From contig CAMLJM010000009.1 in assembly GCA_946480475.1 (NCBI GenBank), positions 18,306 through 82,305 of the forward strand: a stretch of DNA of 64,000 nt, in the 5' to 3' direction. Below, one piece after another: positions 30,598-40,542 of the stretch. The first letter of the stretch is position 1. Each line of letters starts with the position of its first letter. The DNA comes from an uncultured Alphaproteobacteria bacterium (GTDB lineage: Bacteria; Pseudomonadota; Alphaproteobacteria; Micavibrionales; Micavibrionaceae). The translations under genes were made by a program, and so were the position numbers. The notes under the pieces are model-generated. The model was not told the origin of the DNA, made no database searches, and saw only the letters and a program-made list of their open reading frames with translations.

Positions 30598-31929
30598 ATG
30601 AAAATCCGCCGCATTATCCTTTCAACATGCCTGTTGATGTTCGTTGGCTTGTCTATGAGCGCTTGCTCAGGCGACAATGACGATGATGCGCCGTTGCCCG
30701 GTGAGCGTATTTCCATTCTGGAACTGCAACGCCGCCTGGAGCCGGACGATGCCGCGCTGGAAGCGCAAGGATTTGTATCCCCCAATGCCTGGAAGAATGA
30801 ATTCTGGCCCCAAGCAGGTGGTTATCCGAACCACACCATGCAGCACTTAAGCCTGAATGAAGGCGCGCTGACCAAAATCTGGAGCGCCAGCATCGGCGAG
30901 GGATCACAAAAGAACCTGCCCCTTATTACCCAACCGATTGTCGTGGATGGACGTATCTTCACACTCGACACGGAAAATAACCTGGCGGCATTCGACTCCC
31001 AAAATGGCCGCCGCATCTGGACACGCTACGTCGGCAGCACCACAGAAGAAGATGAGGTAATTGTCGGCGGGCTTGCATATTCCAAGGGCCAGCTTTACGT
31101 GACAAATGGTTATAACGAATTGCTGCTGCTGAACCCGCAAGACGGCAAGGTCGTCTGGCGTAAAAAAATTCCTTCGGCCTCACGTGCAGCACCCACAATT
31201 TCAGATGATCGCATATTCATCAGTACCATGGATAATAAGGTACTGGCACTGAGCGCTGTTGATGGCTCAGTACTCTGGGATTATTCAGGCATGACAGGCA
31301 GTGCAGGCCTGGTAGGAGCCGCAAGTCCTGCCGCCAGCCGTGACATCGTTCTGCCCGTTTTTTCATCTGGTGAGATTTACGCCCTGCGCGTCGAAAATGG
31401 CTCCGCCGCTTGGAGCGATAATCTCTCGAGCATCCGTACGGGTAGCGGCCTGAGCGGTATTTCAGACATCCGCGCCCTGCCCGTCATCGATAAAGGCATC
31501 GTAGTCGCAATCAGCTTTGGCAATCGTATGGTGGCATTGGATGAACGCACAGGTAATCGTATCTGGCAACGTGATATCGGTGGTTCTGAAATGCCCTGGA
31601 TTGCCGGCAATTATATTTTTGTCGTCACCAACGATAGTGAACTGGTAGGCATGGGCCGCGATAATGGTTTAATTCGCTGGGTGCGTCCGCTGCCTAAATT
31701 CAAAAACCCGGAAAAGCGTACAGAACCGATTTACTGGAGCGGACCTGTCATGGCTGGCAATCGCCTTATCGTAGCGGGCAGTGATGGCGGCGTGCTGGAG
31801 GTCCATCCAGAAACCGGAGCTGTAATCCGTAGCTGGGGCTCGGGCCTGTCTGTAAATATCACCCCTGTTGTTGCGGGTGAAACGCTGTATCTGCTCGGTG
31901 ATAACGGCACATTGGCAGCGTATAAGTAA
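30598..31929 (+). CDS. bamB: Outer-membrane assembly lipoprotein BamB
   Basis: BamB is the beta-propeller lipoprotein of the BAM complex that inserts outer-membrane proteins. The 443-residue protein has a lipobox (VGLSMSACSG) and repeated PQQ-type blades, for example IFTLDTENNLAAFDSQNGRRIW, GKVVWRKKIPSAS and GSVLWDYSGMTG. Its position between yfgM and der fits. Confidence 0.92.
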   Translation: MKIRRIILSTCLLMFVGLSMSACSGDNDDDAPLPGERISILELQRRLEPDDAALEAQGFVSPNAWKNEFWPQAGGYPNHTMQHLSLNEGALTKIWSASIGEGSQKNLPLITQPIVVDGRIFTLDTENNLAAFDSQNGRRIWTRYVGSTTEEDEVIVGGLAYSKGQLYVTNGYNELLLLNPQDGKVVWRKKIPSASRAAPTISDDRIFISTMDNKVLALSAVDGSVLWDYSGMTGSAGLVGAASPAASRDIVLPVFSSGEIYALRVENGSAAWSDNLSSIRTGSGLSGISDIRALPVIDKGIVVAISFGNRMVALDERTGNRIWQRDIGGSEMPWIAGNYIFVVTNDSELVGMGRDNGLIRWVRPLPKFKNPEKRTEPIYWSGPVMAGNRLIVAGSDGGVLEVHPETGAVIRSWGSGLSVNITPVVAGETLYLLGDNGTLAAYK

Positions 31930-31946
31930 CTAAAGTAAGGAATATC

Positions 31947-33374
31947 ATGTTTACCCTCGCGATTGTGGGCCGCCCGAATGTCGGCAAGTCGACCCTCTTC
32001 AACCGTCTGGCGGGTAAGAAACTGGCCATCGTTGACGACACACCCGGCGTTACCCGCGACTGGCGTGACGCTGAAGCGTACCTGTTCGATCGTAAATTCC
32101 GTGTGATCGATACGGCAGGCCTCGAAGAAAGCTTTGACGACAGCATTCCCGCCCGCATGCGCCAGCAAACAGAAGCAGCCCTGAAAGAGGCCGACGCCGT
32201 ATTATTCCTGATCGATGGCCGTGACGGCCTGACCCCGATGGATGAACATTTTGCCCAATGGCTGCGCCGCCAGAAGAAGCCCGTTATCCTGGGCGTCAAT
32301 AAATGTGAAAATGAACGCGCCGTTATCAGCGGTCTGGGTGAAGCTTACGCCTTAGGCTTTGGTGATCCGATCCCTATGTCAGCGGAACATAATGAAGGGC
32401 TTGATAACCTCTATTACGCCCTGCAAGCACACTTCCCTGAAGAAGAGAAAACAGAGGAAGAGGAAAAAGAACGGGAAATTACTCTGACCGATGCCGCCCT
32501 TGATGAAATTGAAGGCGTTGAGGATTTCGATTTTACCATGCTGCTGCCGCAGGAGGATGAGGTCAAATCGATCAAAATTGCGATCGTAGGCCGCCCCAAT
32601 GTTGGCAAATCGACATTACTTAACGCGCTGGTGGGCGAACAACGTTCCATGACAGGCCCTGAGGCAGGGATTACACGCGACGCCATCACCGTACAATGGG
32701 AGCATAAAGGCGTCCCTGTCCGTCTGGTTGATACCGCCGGTATGCGTAAGAAAGCTAGCATCATCAATAACATCGAGAAAATGGCCGTGGACGATTCACT
32801 GCGTGCTATTCGCCTCGCCCAGGTTGTCGTGCTGGTGCTGGATGCCGATCTCGGGATGGAAAAACAAGACCAAGCGATTGCTGATCTGGTCATACGCGAA
32901 GGCCGTGCGCTGGTTATAGCTCTTAACAAATGGGACCTGATTGAAAACAAAGAGGAATACCTCAAGGAATTCCGCGAGGACATTCAGCATCAACTGGGTC
33001 AAGTGCCAAACGTCCCGTTTGTGACATTATCAGCCATACGTAATGCCAACGTGAACCGTGTTCTTGATGTCGTACTGGAAACATACGAGATATGGAACAA
33101 GCGCGTAAAAACCGCCACCATGAACCGCTGGCTGGCTGGTATGGAAAGTCAGAACCCGCCCCCCCTGGTAGGGGGCCGCACCAACCGCTTGCGTTACATT
33201 ACGCAGGTTAAAGGCCGCCCGCCTACCTTTGCCATCTGGGTATCATATCCAAATGAACTCCCCGATAGTTACAAGCGTTACCTTATGAATGGTTTGCGCC
33301 GCGATTTTGACATGCCGGGCGTACCCATCCGGTTGATGATGCGCACATCTAAAAACCCGTACGTCAAAGAATAA
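31947..33374 (+). CDS. der: Ribosome-assembly GTPase Der (EngA)
   Basis: Der is a double-GTPase needed for 50S maturation. At 475 residues it has two G domains, each with GRPNVGKST (about residues 7 and 213), DTAGLEE / DTAGMRK, and NKxD motifs, then a KH-like C-terminal domain (RYITQVKGRPPTFAIW). In the first domain NKxD reads NKCE; the second has NKWD. An acidic linker (EEEKTEEEEKERE) joins the domains. An AAGGAATATC ribosome-binding site precedes the ATG. Confidence 0.96.
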   Translation: MFTLAIVGRPNVGKSTLFNRLAGKKLAIVDDTPGVTRDWRDAEAYLFDRKFRVIDTAGLEESFDDSIPARMRQQTEAALKEADAVLFLIDGRDGLTPMDEHFAQWLRRQKKPVILGVNKCENERAVISGLGEAYALGFGDPIPMSAEHNEGLDNLYYALQAHFPEEEKTEEEEKEREITLTDAALDEIEGVEDFDFTMLLPQEDEVKSIKIAIVGRPNVGKSTLLNALVGEQRSMTGPEAGITRDAITVQWEHKGVPVRLVDTAGMRKKASIINNIEKMAVDDSLRAIRLAQVVVLVLDADLGMEKQDQAIADLVIREGRALVIALNKWDLIENKEEYLKEFREDIQHQLGQVPNVPFVTLSAIRNANVNRVLDVVLETYEIWNKRVKTATMNRWLAGMESQNPPPLVGGRTNRLRYITQVKGRPPTFAIWVSYPNELPDSYKRYLMNGLRRDFDMPGVPIRLMMRTSKNPYVKE

Positions 33375-33397
33375 CGTATCAATAGCAGGAGTAACCC

Positions 33398-34261
33398 ATG
33401 GAAAGTTTGCCGACTCTTGAGAATTCAGAACTGCAATTCATAGAGCAGCATATGGACCTTGTCTTAAAACTCGGCGTGGATATGATACTCGCGGTTCTAA
33501 TACTGATTGCAGGCTGGACTGTTGGCAACTGGATCAGCGGACGCATTCAAAAAATCAAACGCATTGATGAAACGCTGGCGGATTTTCTCTCCGGACTCGC
33601 AAAATACCTGATCATTGCCATATCCATTGTCATGATGCTGAGTGAATTCGGCGTACAGACCGCAAGCCTGCTGGCCGTCATGGGTGCCGCAGGCCTTGCT
33701 ATAGGCCTGGCACTGCAAGGTACATTGAGCAATGTGGCAGCGGGCGTAATGCTCCTGATCCTGCGGCCATTCAAACTGGGCGATTACATTACAGTAGGGG
33801 CAGGCAGCATCGGCGGCACGGTAAAGTCGTTGGGCCTGTTCGGTACCGAACTGGCTGCTGCCGACAATGTTTATATTTTTGTGCCCAACGGTCAGATCTG
33901 GGGCAACAACATCACCAATTACAGCCGCAACCAGCAACGCCGCCAGGATATTATCGTAGGAATCTCTTATGATGATGATATTGCCAAGGCCATTGCCGTT
34001 ATACGCGATGTTCTTAACCGCGATCCCCGTATTCTGCAGGATGAAGGTAAAAAGCCGGACGTTATGGCCGATAAGCTGGACGATTTCTCAGTCAATATGA
34101 TTGCGCGCTTCTGGTCGGCTAATAGCGATTACTGGGCATTACATTGGGACATTACCAAAGCCATCAAGGAAGCATTGGACACGCACGGCGTTGAAATTGC
34201 CTTCCCAACGCAAGTCCATGTCGACAAAAAAGACCTGGATAAGAAACGTCAGGCCGCATGA
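33398..34261 (+). CDS. Small-conductance mechanosensitive channel (MscS family)
   Basis: This is a membrane channel that opens under hypo-osmotic stress. The 287-residue protein has three N-terminal membrane helices. The pore-lining TM3 is rich in Gly and Ala (VMGAAGLAIGLALQGTLSNVAAGVML), followed by the MscS beta domain (FKLGDYITVG, VPNGQIWGNNITNYS). A good AGGAG ribosome-binding site is present. It probably extends the yfgM-bamB-der transcript. Its 3' end overlaps the convergent SDR gene by 13 bp. Confidence 0.92.
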   Translation: MESLPTLENSELQFIEQHMDLVLKLGVDMILAVLILIAGWTVGNWISGRIQKIKRIDETLADFLSGLAKYLIIAISIVMMLSEFGVQTASLLAVMGAAGLAIGLALQGTLSNVAAGVMLLILRPFKLGDYITVGAGSIGGTVKSLGLFGTELAAADNVYIFVPNGQIWGNNITNYSRNQQRRQDIIVGISYDDDIAKAIAVIRDVLNRDPRILQDEGKKPDVMADKLDDFSVNMIARFWSANSDYWALHWDITKAIKEALDTHGVEIAFPTQVHVDKKDLDKKRQAA

Positions 34262-34989
34262 CGCATATCTTCAATACGGTGAATTTCGCCGTGGCAGGTG
34301 CATGCGGGAGACGCCAATTGCAGGAATAGGGGCACAGTATCTTCCGGCGTCTTAGATTTGGCTGGATCTTCACCAGGATATGCCTTGGCACGCATAGCTG
34401 TGCGTGTGGCACCGGGGTCAATCAGGTTCACGCGCATCGGTGTTGTAACAGTCTCAGCCGCATAAACCTTGGCCAGAGATTCAAGGGCTGCCTTAGATAC
34501 CGCATAAGCCCCCCAGTAGGCACGCGGCGTCTGTGCAAGGGAACTTGAAACCATGATCACACGCCCGGCATCGGAAGCACGCAACAACGGATCGAGCGTA
34601 CGCAGCAGGCGGAAGTTCGCATTCACATTCAAATCCATCACGCGCGCCCATTCTTTGGCATCTACATGGCCAAGGGGTGTCAGTGATCCCAGCATGGCCG
34701 CATTACCGACAACGATATCAAGGCGGCCGAATTTCTCGGCAATCGCTGGCCCCATGACATCGATCTTATCAAGATCAAGCATATTCAGCGGCATGATCGT
34801 AGCCTTACCACCCGCAGCCCGGATGGCGTCATCAACCTCTTCCAGCGCACCAGTTGTGCGAGATGTCAGGATCACATGCGCTCCAGCCTTCGCGTATGCC
34901 TTGGCCACAGCCGCACCGATACCACGAGATGCCCCGGTCACAAGAGCCACACGGCCCGAAAGATCAACTTTCGGCGATTGTTCAGTCAT
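34249..34989 (-). CDS. Short-chain dehydrogenase/reductase (SDR)
   Basis: This 246-residue classical SDR has the cofactor motif TGASRGIGAAVAKAYA and NAAML (NNAG equivalent). The catalytic Ser lies in VMVSSSLAQTPRA, with YWGAYAVSKAAL carrying Tyr and Lys. Substrate and pathway are not shown. The gene is adjacent to purF on the same strand (16-bp gap). Confidence 0.9.
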   Translation of the reverse strand: MTEQSPKVDLSGRVALVTGASRGIGAAVAKAYAKAGAHVILTSRTTGALEEVDDAIRAAGGKATIMPLNMLDLDKIDVMGPAIAEKFGRLDIVVGNAAMLGSLTPLGHVDAKEWARVMDLNVNANFRLLRTLDPLLRASDAGRVIMVSSSLAQTPRAYWGAYAVSKAALESLAKVYAAETVTTPMRVNLIDPGATRTAMRAKAYPGEDPAKSKTPEDTVPLFLQLASPACTCHGEIHRIEDMRHAA

Positions 34990-35005
34990 CGTAAATCCTT
35001 ATCGT

Positions 35006-36484
35006 TTAAGTGCGCTTTGTAGCCCGTTCACGCAGGTCCGTGACGCGCGTTCCGGCACAATTCGCTATGTTGTCTGTAAGCGCCACAGGGTAATCACCTG
35101 TAAAGCATGCATCACAGAAAGCTGGATTCTTATCATCCCGCCCGTTTTCACCCATCGCTTTATACAGCGCCGGAATGGAAATGTAAGCTAAAGAATCAAC
35201 GCCGATATATTCGCGGATCTGCTCAACATTCATGCGGTTTGCCAGCAATTCCGATGTCGAGGGTGTATCAATCCCATAGAAACAGCTATGCGCGGTCGGC
35301 GGGCTGGATATACGCATATGAACTTCCCTGGCGCCGGCGGCACGCAACATCTCGACAATCTTTTTTGAGGTTGTGCCACGAACGATGGAATCGTCCACCA
35401 GCACAATGCTCTTGCCCTCGATATAGGCACGATTGGCATTATGCTTCAGTTTTACACCCAAGTGGCGAATTTGATCGGTGGGTTCAATGAAGGTACGGCC
35501 TACATAGTGATTGCGAATAATGCCAAGCTCAAACGGCAAACCACTGGCTTCCGCATACCCAATCGCCGCCGGCACACCGCTATCAGGTACCGGTACGACG
35601 ACATCAGCGTCCGGCGCCGGGGCTTCACGTGCCAGTTCCGCACCAATTTTCTTACGGGAATCATAAACAGAACGGCCTTCCAGCGCACTGTCCGGACGGG
35701 CAAAGTAAATATATTCAAAAACACAGAAACGTGATGATTGTTTCTCGAACGGATGCGAAGAACGCATACCCAGTTGATCAATAATCACCATTTCACCAGG
35801 TTCAATATCACGGACGAAATCTGCGCCGATAATATCAAGGGCGCAGGTCTCAGAAGCAAGTATGTAAGCTGTACCCAACTTACCCAGAACCAACGGACGG
35901 AATCCCATCGGATCACGTACGCCAATAACCATATCGCGGCAGCAAGCCACCAGAGAGTAAGCCCCCTCAATCTGCTTTAACGCGTCGATCATGCGGTCCT
36001 GCACTGTTTTCTTCTGCGATACCGCCATCAGGTGCAAAATGGTTTCAGTATCGGTAGTCGACTGGAACAGCGCGCCACGGCCCACCAGATCCATGCGCAG
36101 TGTATGCGCATTCGTAAGGTTGCCATTATGGGCAATCGCAAAACCACCAAACGAAAGATCAGCAAACAAAGGCTGGATATTACGGACACTGCCCTCGCCG
36201 GTGGTGGCATAACGATTGTGACCAATCGCAGCGTGGCCTTTTAACCGGGCAATTGTTTCCGCTTCGCCGAAAGCCTTATCCACCAATCCCAGCGCGCGAT
36301 GCGCATAAAAGTCAGTCCCATCATGGCTGACGATACCTGTTGCTTCCTGCCCGCGGTGCTGTAACGCATGAAGACCGAGCGCCGTAAGAGCCGCCGCATC
36401 ATCATGTCCGAATACAGCGAAAACGCCGCATTCTTCCTTTAGTTTATCATCATCAAAAACAGTATCGCGGTCTGGATTACTCAT
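35006..36484 (-). CDS. purF: Amidophosphoribosyltransferase
   Basis: PurF makes phosphoribosylamine from PRPP and glutamine, the first step of de novo purine synthesis. In the 492-residue protein a short propeptide precedes the catalytic Cys19 (EECGVFAVFGH), exposed after cleavage. The glutaminase domain is followed by the PRPP-binding motif VLVDDSIVRGTTSKKIVEML. The C-terminal CDACFTGDYP fits the [4Fe-4S]-containing Bacillus-type enzymes. It overlaps the end of cvpA by 8 nt, so cvpA-purF are coupled, as in many bacteria. Confidence 0.96.
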   Translation of the reverse strand: MSNPDRDTVFDDDKLKEECGVFAVFGHDDAAALTALGLHALQHRGQEATGIVSHDGTDFYAHRALGLVDKAFGEAETIARLKGHAAIGHNRYATTGEGSVRNIQPLFADLSFGGFAIAHNGNLTNAHTLRMDLVGRGALFQSTTDTETILHLMAVSQKKTVQDRMIDALKQIEGAYSLVACCRDMVIGVRDPMGFRPLVLGKLGTAYILASETCALDIIGADFVRDIEPGEMVIIDQLGMRSSHPFEKQSSRFCVFEYIYFARPDSALEGRSVYDSRKKIGAELAREAPAPDADVVVPVPDSGVPAAIGYAEASGLPFELGIIRNHYVGRTFIEPTDQIRHLGVKLKHNANRAYIEGKSIVLVDDSIVRGTTSKKIVEMLRAAGAREVHMRISSPPTAHSCFYGIDTPSTSELLANRMNVEQIREYIGVDSLAYISIPALYKAMGENGRDDKNPAFCDACFTGDYPVALTDNIANCAGTRVTDLRERATKRT

Positions 36485-37256
36485 TCATTTTCATCACTGG
36501 TTGAGACGGTGCGGATGCAGGATCCGGCATAGGCGGTACGGCAGCCGGATCCGTCTGGTCCTGTATTAATTCCTGCATATTCTGTCGTTGTTCAGTGCCA
36601 TAACCTTCTTCTGCTGGAGCGGTAATTGGTTTTTCTTCCTGTTCGCTTTTCAGAAGATCAAGGTCCTTAAGTTTATCACGCGTGGCCTTAGTCAGGGAAC
36701 TGGCCTGATCAGCGGCATTAGCTGGCGTTGTATTCTTCACTGAATCAGGGAGGAACTCAGCCAGCCATGCTGATGTCTTTTCAATATAAACAATCATGCG
36801 GCTGCCCTGGAACCAGCTCTGGCGCGCATCTGCTTCAAAAAGGAGATAGGGCAGCAGGTAGAGTACGGCAAGGACAAGAACACCACGCGCAATACCAAAA
36901 ATCACACCCAGTGTGCGGTCAATCGCACCGAGGCCTATGGTGCGCGCCCAGCCCGCGAGGAAACCGCTCACAAGGGAAAGGACAATCACAACAATCAGGA
37001 AGATAGAACCGTAAGCCAGCACTTCAGCAACAATCGTCAAAGGAACGATGTCCATCAGCTTCTGGGGTTCTTCAGCATGCGGGTCGACACCCAGCCACTG
37101 GTTCATCAAAGGGACGAGTTGCTTGCCAAAGGCAAGAGAGGCGGCCAGACCGCCCACGACACCCAGAATGGTCAAAACCTCGCGGATAAAACCACGCAGG
37201 AAAGCGAAAACAGCAGAAACAAGGAGAACGCCCAGAATAACGAGATCGACAAACAT
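36477..37256 (-). CDS. cvpA: CvpA family membrane protein
   Basis: The 259-residue inner-membrane protein has four hydrophobic segments and the family start (DLVILGVLLVSAVFAFLRGFIREVLTILG). The soluble C-terminal tail is rich in Gln, Glu and Pro. CvpA was named for colicin V production. It lies directly before purF in many genomes, as here. Confidence 0.9.
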   Translation of the reverse strand: MFVDLVILGVLLVSAVFAFLRGFIREVLTILGVVGGLAASLAFGKQLVPLMNQWLGVDPHAEEPQKLMDIVPLTIVAEVLAYGSIFLIVVIVLSLVSGFLAGWARTIGLGAIDRTLGVIFGIARGVLVLAVLYLLPYLLFEADARQSWFQGSRMIVYIEKTSAWLAEFLPDSVKNTTPANAADQASSLTKATRDKLKDLDLLKSEQEEKPITAPAEEGYGTEQRQNMQELIQDQTDPAAVPPMPDPASAPSQPVMKMNE

Positions 37257-37437
37257 GGAATCGGCAGCACCAGCTTATTGCAACAAATAAGCCGTGAATG
37301 TACCAGATCGGTACAGAACAGAACAGGCCCTCGCAACCAGATTATGTCTAGGAAAAGCAGGAAATACTCTGGCTTTGCTCAGAGACTCTAACCCAATTAG
37401 TCGTCTTTGGTCAGAACGAGCCGCAAAATATCGGCTT

Positions 37438-38838
37438 TCAGGCAATAGCCCGGCGCGGGCCGCCTTCATCACGCAACAGATCTGCCAGATCCTGCAAATG
37501 GGCAAGTTCATTGACCTTCAGCGGATCAGGCTTCTTACCCTCTTTCGTAGCTTTTCTGCGGGGAATCGTGGCTTTGCCAAACCCGAGCTTGGAGGCTTCC
37601 TTCAAACGGACATCAGGCTGCGGCACCTGCCGGATTTCTCCCGCAAGACCAATCTCGCCAAAGAATACGGCATCGGAAGGGGCCGCGACATTATTGAGCG
37701 CTGAAATCAGGGCTGCTGCGACAGCAAGGTCTGCCGCCGGTTCGTTGATACGGATGCCTCCGGCAATATTGAGATAAACATCGCAGCCAGAGAATTGAAG
37801 GCCTACACGCGTTTCAAGAACGGCCAGCACCATCGAAAGACGACCGCTGTCATAACCGATCACGGCACGACGCGGTGTACCCAACGGCGACACTGATACA
37901 AGCGCCTGGACCTCGACCAGAACGGGGCGTGTCCCTTCTAGCGCGGCCAACACAACGCTGCCTGTGACATCAGGCTGACGTTGCGCGAGGAACAAGGCAG
38001 AGGGATTGGCAACCTCGACCAGGCCTTCATTCGCCATTTCAAAAACGCCGATTTCATCCGTCGGGCCAAAACGGTTCTTCACCGCACGCAGGATGCGGAA
38101 CTGGTGCGAACGGTCCCCTTCAAAATAAAGGACGGTGTCAACCAGGTGTTCCAGGACGCGGGGCCCTGCTATCTGGCCATCTTTGGTGACATGGCCGACA
38201 AACAACACAATGATATTGCGTTTCTTGGCGACACGAATGATTTCCTGCGCTGATGTACGCACTTGCGTCACTGTTCCGGGCGCACTGTCGACGTTATCGA
38301 CATAAACAGTCTGGATTGAGTCAACAACCAGCAGATCAATCTGCTTACCCGGCTCTTCCATCGTCGCGACGATATCGCGCACATTCGTTGCCGACGCCAG
38401 CTCAACGGGTGATTGCGCAAGCCCCAGACGATCCGCACGGAGGCGCACCTGATCAACCGCCTCCTCACCCGAAATATAAACGCAACGCGCATTCTTTTTA
38501 CTGAGCGCGCAGACCACCTGCAGCAGCAATGTAGATTTACCGATGCCCGGATCACCGCCGATCAGAAGCGCCGAACCCGGCACCACGCCGCCACCTGTGA
38601 CCCGATCAAATTCAGCAATACCAGTGACAAGGCGCGGCAGACGTTCATGGCTTTGCCCGCTTAAATCGACCAGTTCCAGCGCCCGACCCTTTTTCGTGCC
38701 CATGCCCTTGGGCACTGTGGCCTGCACTTGCTCCTCGGAAAGCGTATTCCATTCATTACAAGAATCGCACTTGCCCGACCATTTAGTCGCCACAGCGCCG
38801 CAGGATTGGCAGACATAGTTTTTAGTTGGTTTGGCCAT
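37438..38838 (-). CDS. radA: DNA repair protein RadA
   Basis: RadA is a RecA-like branch-migration ATPase in recombination. The 466-residue protein has an N-terminal four-Cys zinc finger (CQSCGAVATKWSGKCDSC), Walker A (GGDPGIGKSTLL), and the RadA-specific KNRFG motif (AVKNRFGPTDEIGVFEM). A Lon-like C-terminal domain contains SGRLSMVLAVLE and GEIGLAGEIR. It has full length. Confidence 0.96.
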   Translation of the reverse strand: MAKPTKNYVCQSCGAVATKWSGKCDSCNEWNTLSEEQVQATVPKGMGTKKGRALELVDLSGQSHERLPRLVTGIAEFDRVTGGGVVPGSALLIGGDPGIGKSTLLLQVVCALSKKNARCVYISGEEAVDQVRLRADRLGLAQSPVELASATNVRDIVATMEEPGKQIDLLVVDSIQTVYVDNVDSAPGTVTQVRTSAQEIIRVAKKRNIIVLFVGHVTKDGQIAGPRVLEHLVDTVLYFEGDRSHQFRILRAVKNRFGPTDEIGVFEMANEGLVEVANPSALFLAQRQPDVTGSVVLAALEGTRPVLVEVQALVSVSPLGTPRRAVIGYDSGRLSMVLAVLETRVGLQFSGCDVYLNIAGGIRINEPAADLAVAAALISALNNVAAPSDAVFFGEIGLAGEIRQVPQPDVRLKEASKLGFGKATIPRRKATKEGKKPDPLKVNELAHLQDLADLLRDEGGPRRAIA

Positions 38839-38896
38839 GATTCGCCCCTCGTTCTTAATTCAAAATAGAACAAAAAGAGAACAAAGTCTAGGGGGA

Positions 38897-40537
38897 TTAA
38901 ACCCCTTCTCTTTGAAGAGCCCACTTAAATTGCAGGGTATCGGTTTCCATGGACGCGGTAACGACCAGTTGCTTGGTCTTGCGCATTTCGCAGCTTTCGC
39001 CGAAATAGACACTATTTTCAAGCGATAGCGCCCCACCGGTAATATAGAAACGCCATCCTGACCCGCCGGGCAAGCGCAGCAAAGCTTCCTCCCCTTCGCG
39101 GATCAATGATACCTGCACCTTGGGATGAAGATGGAAACGCATTGTCGCATCAATCGGTTTGCTAAGGCCTACTGTGCAAGTGAGGTTTTCTTCACCGCGC
39201 AGATCATGACCCTGATTACCCAGATACAAGCGGCGGCGATGCGTTACACCGTTCACGGGTACATAACCATCATGCACAGCGTCAATCAGTGTGGCATACA
39301 AACCTTCTTCACGCGTCGATGAGACGGTGCGGGGACGGCGCCCCATGTGCCCATCCGGCTTTATTTCACAGGAATTGCGGTCATCCAGCGTGATGGTGTT
39401 ATGGGCTGCTGTACCGCGCAGAACCTCGCGCCATTCATCATCCATCGGATGCGTGCCGCAGGATACGAAGATACGTTCTTTGCCATAGATAAATTCAAAT
39501 GCTAGCGGGCTGGCATGTGCAACATCATCATACGGCCATGCGGGCGGCACACCGACATCCATCGTCATCACACTGCGACCGAGCGTTACACGTTCATAAT
39601 CGCTATGCGGCAAGTTACGCAGAACCTTACCGCGCGCATTCGCCTGCGTCAGGATCGCATCTGCATAGGCGCTGTCGAGTTCCTGCGTACCATGGAATGT
39701 CGTGAGTTTTTTGTCAGCGTGCCGGAAAAAACGCATCGCCTGCGCCATGCGGTCAATCGTGTGCTCGATTTGCTCCGGCACAGGATATTCACCGGCGCGC
39801 AAAGCGATACGGATGTCGACATAAACACGCAGGACTTCAAGCAGCACAGCAGGAGAACGGCTGACATGGCCGCCATCGCTGAGGATTTGTTTATCGGTTT
39901 CCATTTCCAGCAGGTCAAGTCCCTGCATCAGCCAGCTTTCATGGCCAGGGATAGTAATGCCGGCCAAGATGAGACCGCGAATGCCATGCAGTAACGACAA
40001 ACCATGCAAAGTCCCTGGCAGTGCCCGTGCAAGGTGACGTGACTGGCGCATCAGCGAGTGGAAATAGCGATCTTGGAATTCTTCGTCGGCGCTGGCCCCG
40101 AAGAATTCATAAAGCATGATCCAGTTGGCCACGCGCAGACCCGTAACATCGGCCTGCCATACATCGGCATCCCAGCCGCTGTAACGATGCATCCAGTCTG
40201 ATACCAGTTCACGTGCCTGACCACGCCCCTGATCGCCGCCAAGGGAGCGCAAATCACGAAGCCATTCGAAGCCATGCAAATGACGCAACCAGGCCTGAGA
40301 AAGATATTCTGTCTCCCAAAGGCGGCGGCAAATTTGTTTTTGCTGGCCTTCGAGCGTAAAAGCGCCACTGCATAGACCACGACCTCGTGCTGTGTCGCCC
40401 GGCCAGGGATCAACCGGCTTTACGATTAAATCGTGCGGCGTGTCGCTGCCCAGCGTCCAGTTATAGAATGCTGTATTAAAAGCCGCGTGAGAGGCTTTCT
40501 GGCGTAAATGGCGGAGGGCGGGAACACGCATAGACAT
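38897..40537 (-). CDS. Heparinase II/III family protein
   Basis: The 546-residue protein has an alpha-toroid N-terminal half, rich in Trp and Arg and helical (about 1-300), and a beta-sandwich C-terminal half. The latter includes RIFVSCGTHPMDDEWR, the AHNTITLDDRNSCE motif with the conserved Asn-Thr, and VNGVTHRRRLYL. These match the alphaproteobacterial heparinase-like protein usually found near purH and rsmB. Substrate unknown; a polysaccharide lyase role is inferred from the family. It starts almost directly after rpe and is co-transcribed with it. Confidence 0.85.
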   Translation of the reverse strand: MSMRVPALRHLRQKASHAAFNTAFYNWTLGSDTPHDLIVKPVDPWPGDTARGRGLCSGAFTLEGQQKQICRRLWETEYLSQAWLRHLHGFEWLRDLRSLGGDQGRGQARELVSDWMHRYSGWDADVWQADVTGLRVANWIMLYEFFGASADEEFQDRYFHSLMRQSRHLARALPGTLHGLSLLHGIRGLILAGITIPGHESWLMQGLDLLEMETDKQILSDGGHVSRSPAVLLEVLRVYVDIRIALRAGEYPVPEQIEHTIDRMAQAMRFFRHADKKLTTFHGTQELDSAYADAILTQANARGKVLRNLPHSDYERVTLGRSVMTMDVGVPPAWPYDDVAHASPLAFEFIYGKERIFVSCGTHPMDDEWREVLRGTAAHNTITLDDRNSCEIKPDGHMGRRPRTVSSTREEGLYATLIDAVHDGYVPVNGVTHRRRLYLGNQGHDLRGEENLTCTVGLSKPIDATMRFHLHPKVQVSLIREGEEALLRLPGGSGWRFYITGGALSLENSVYFGESCEMRKTKQLVVTASMETDTLQFKWALQREGV

Positions 40538-40542
40538 TTAAA

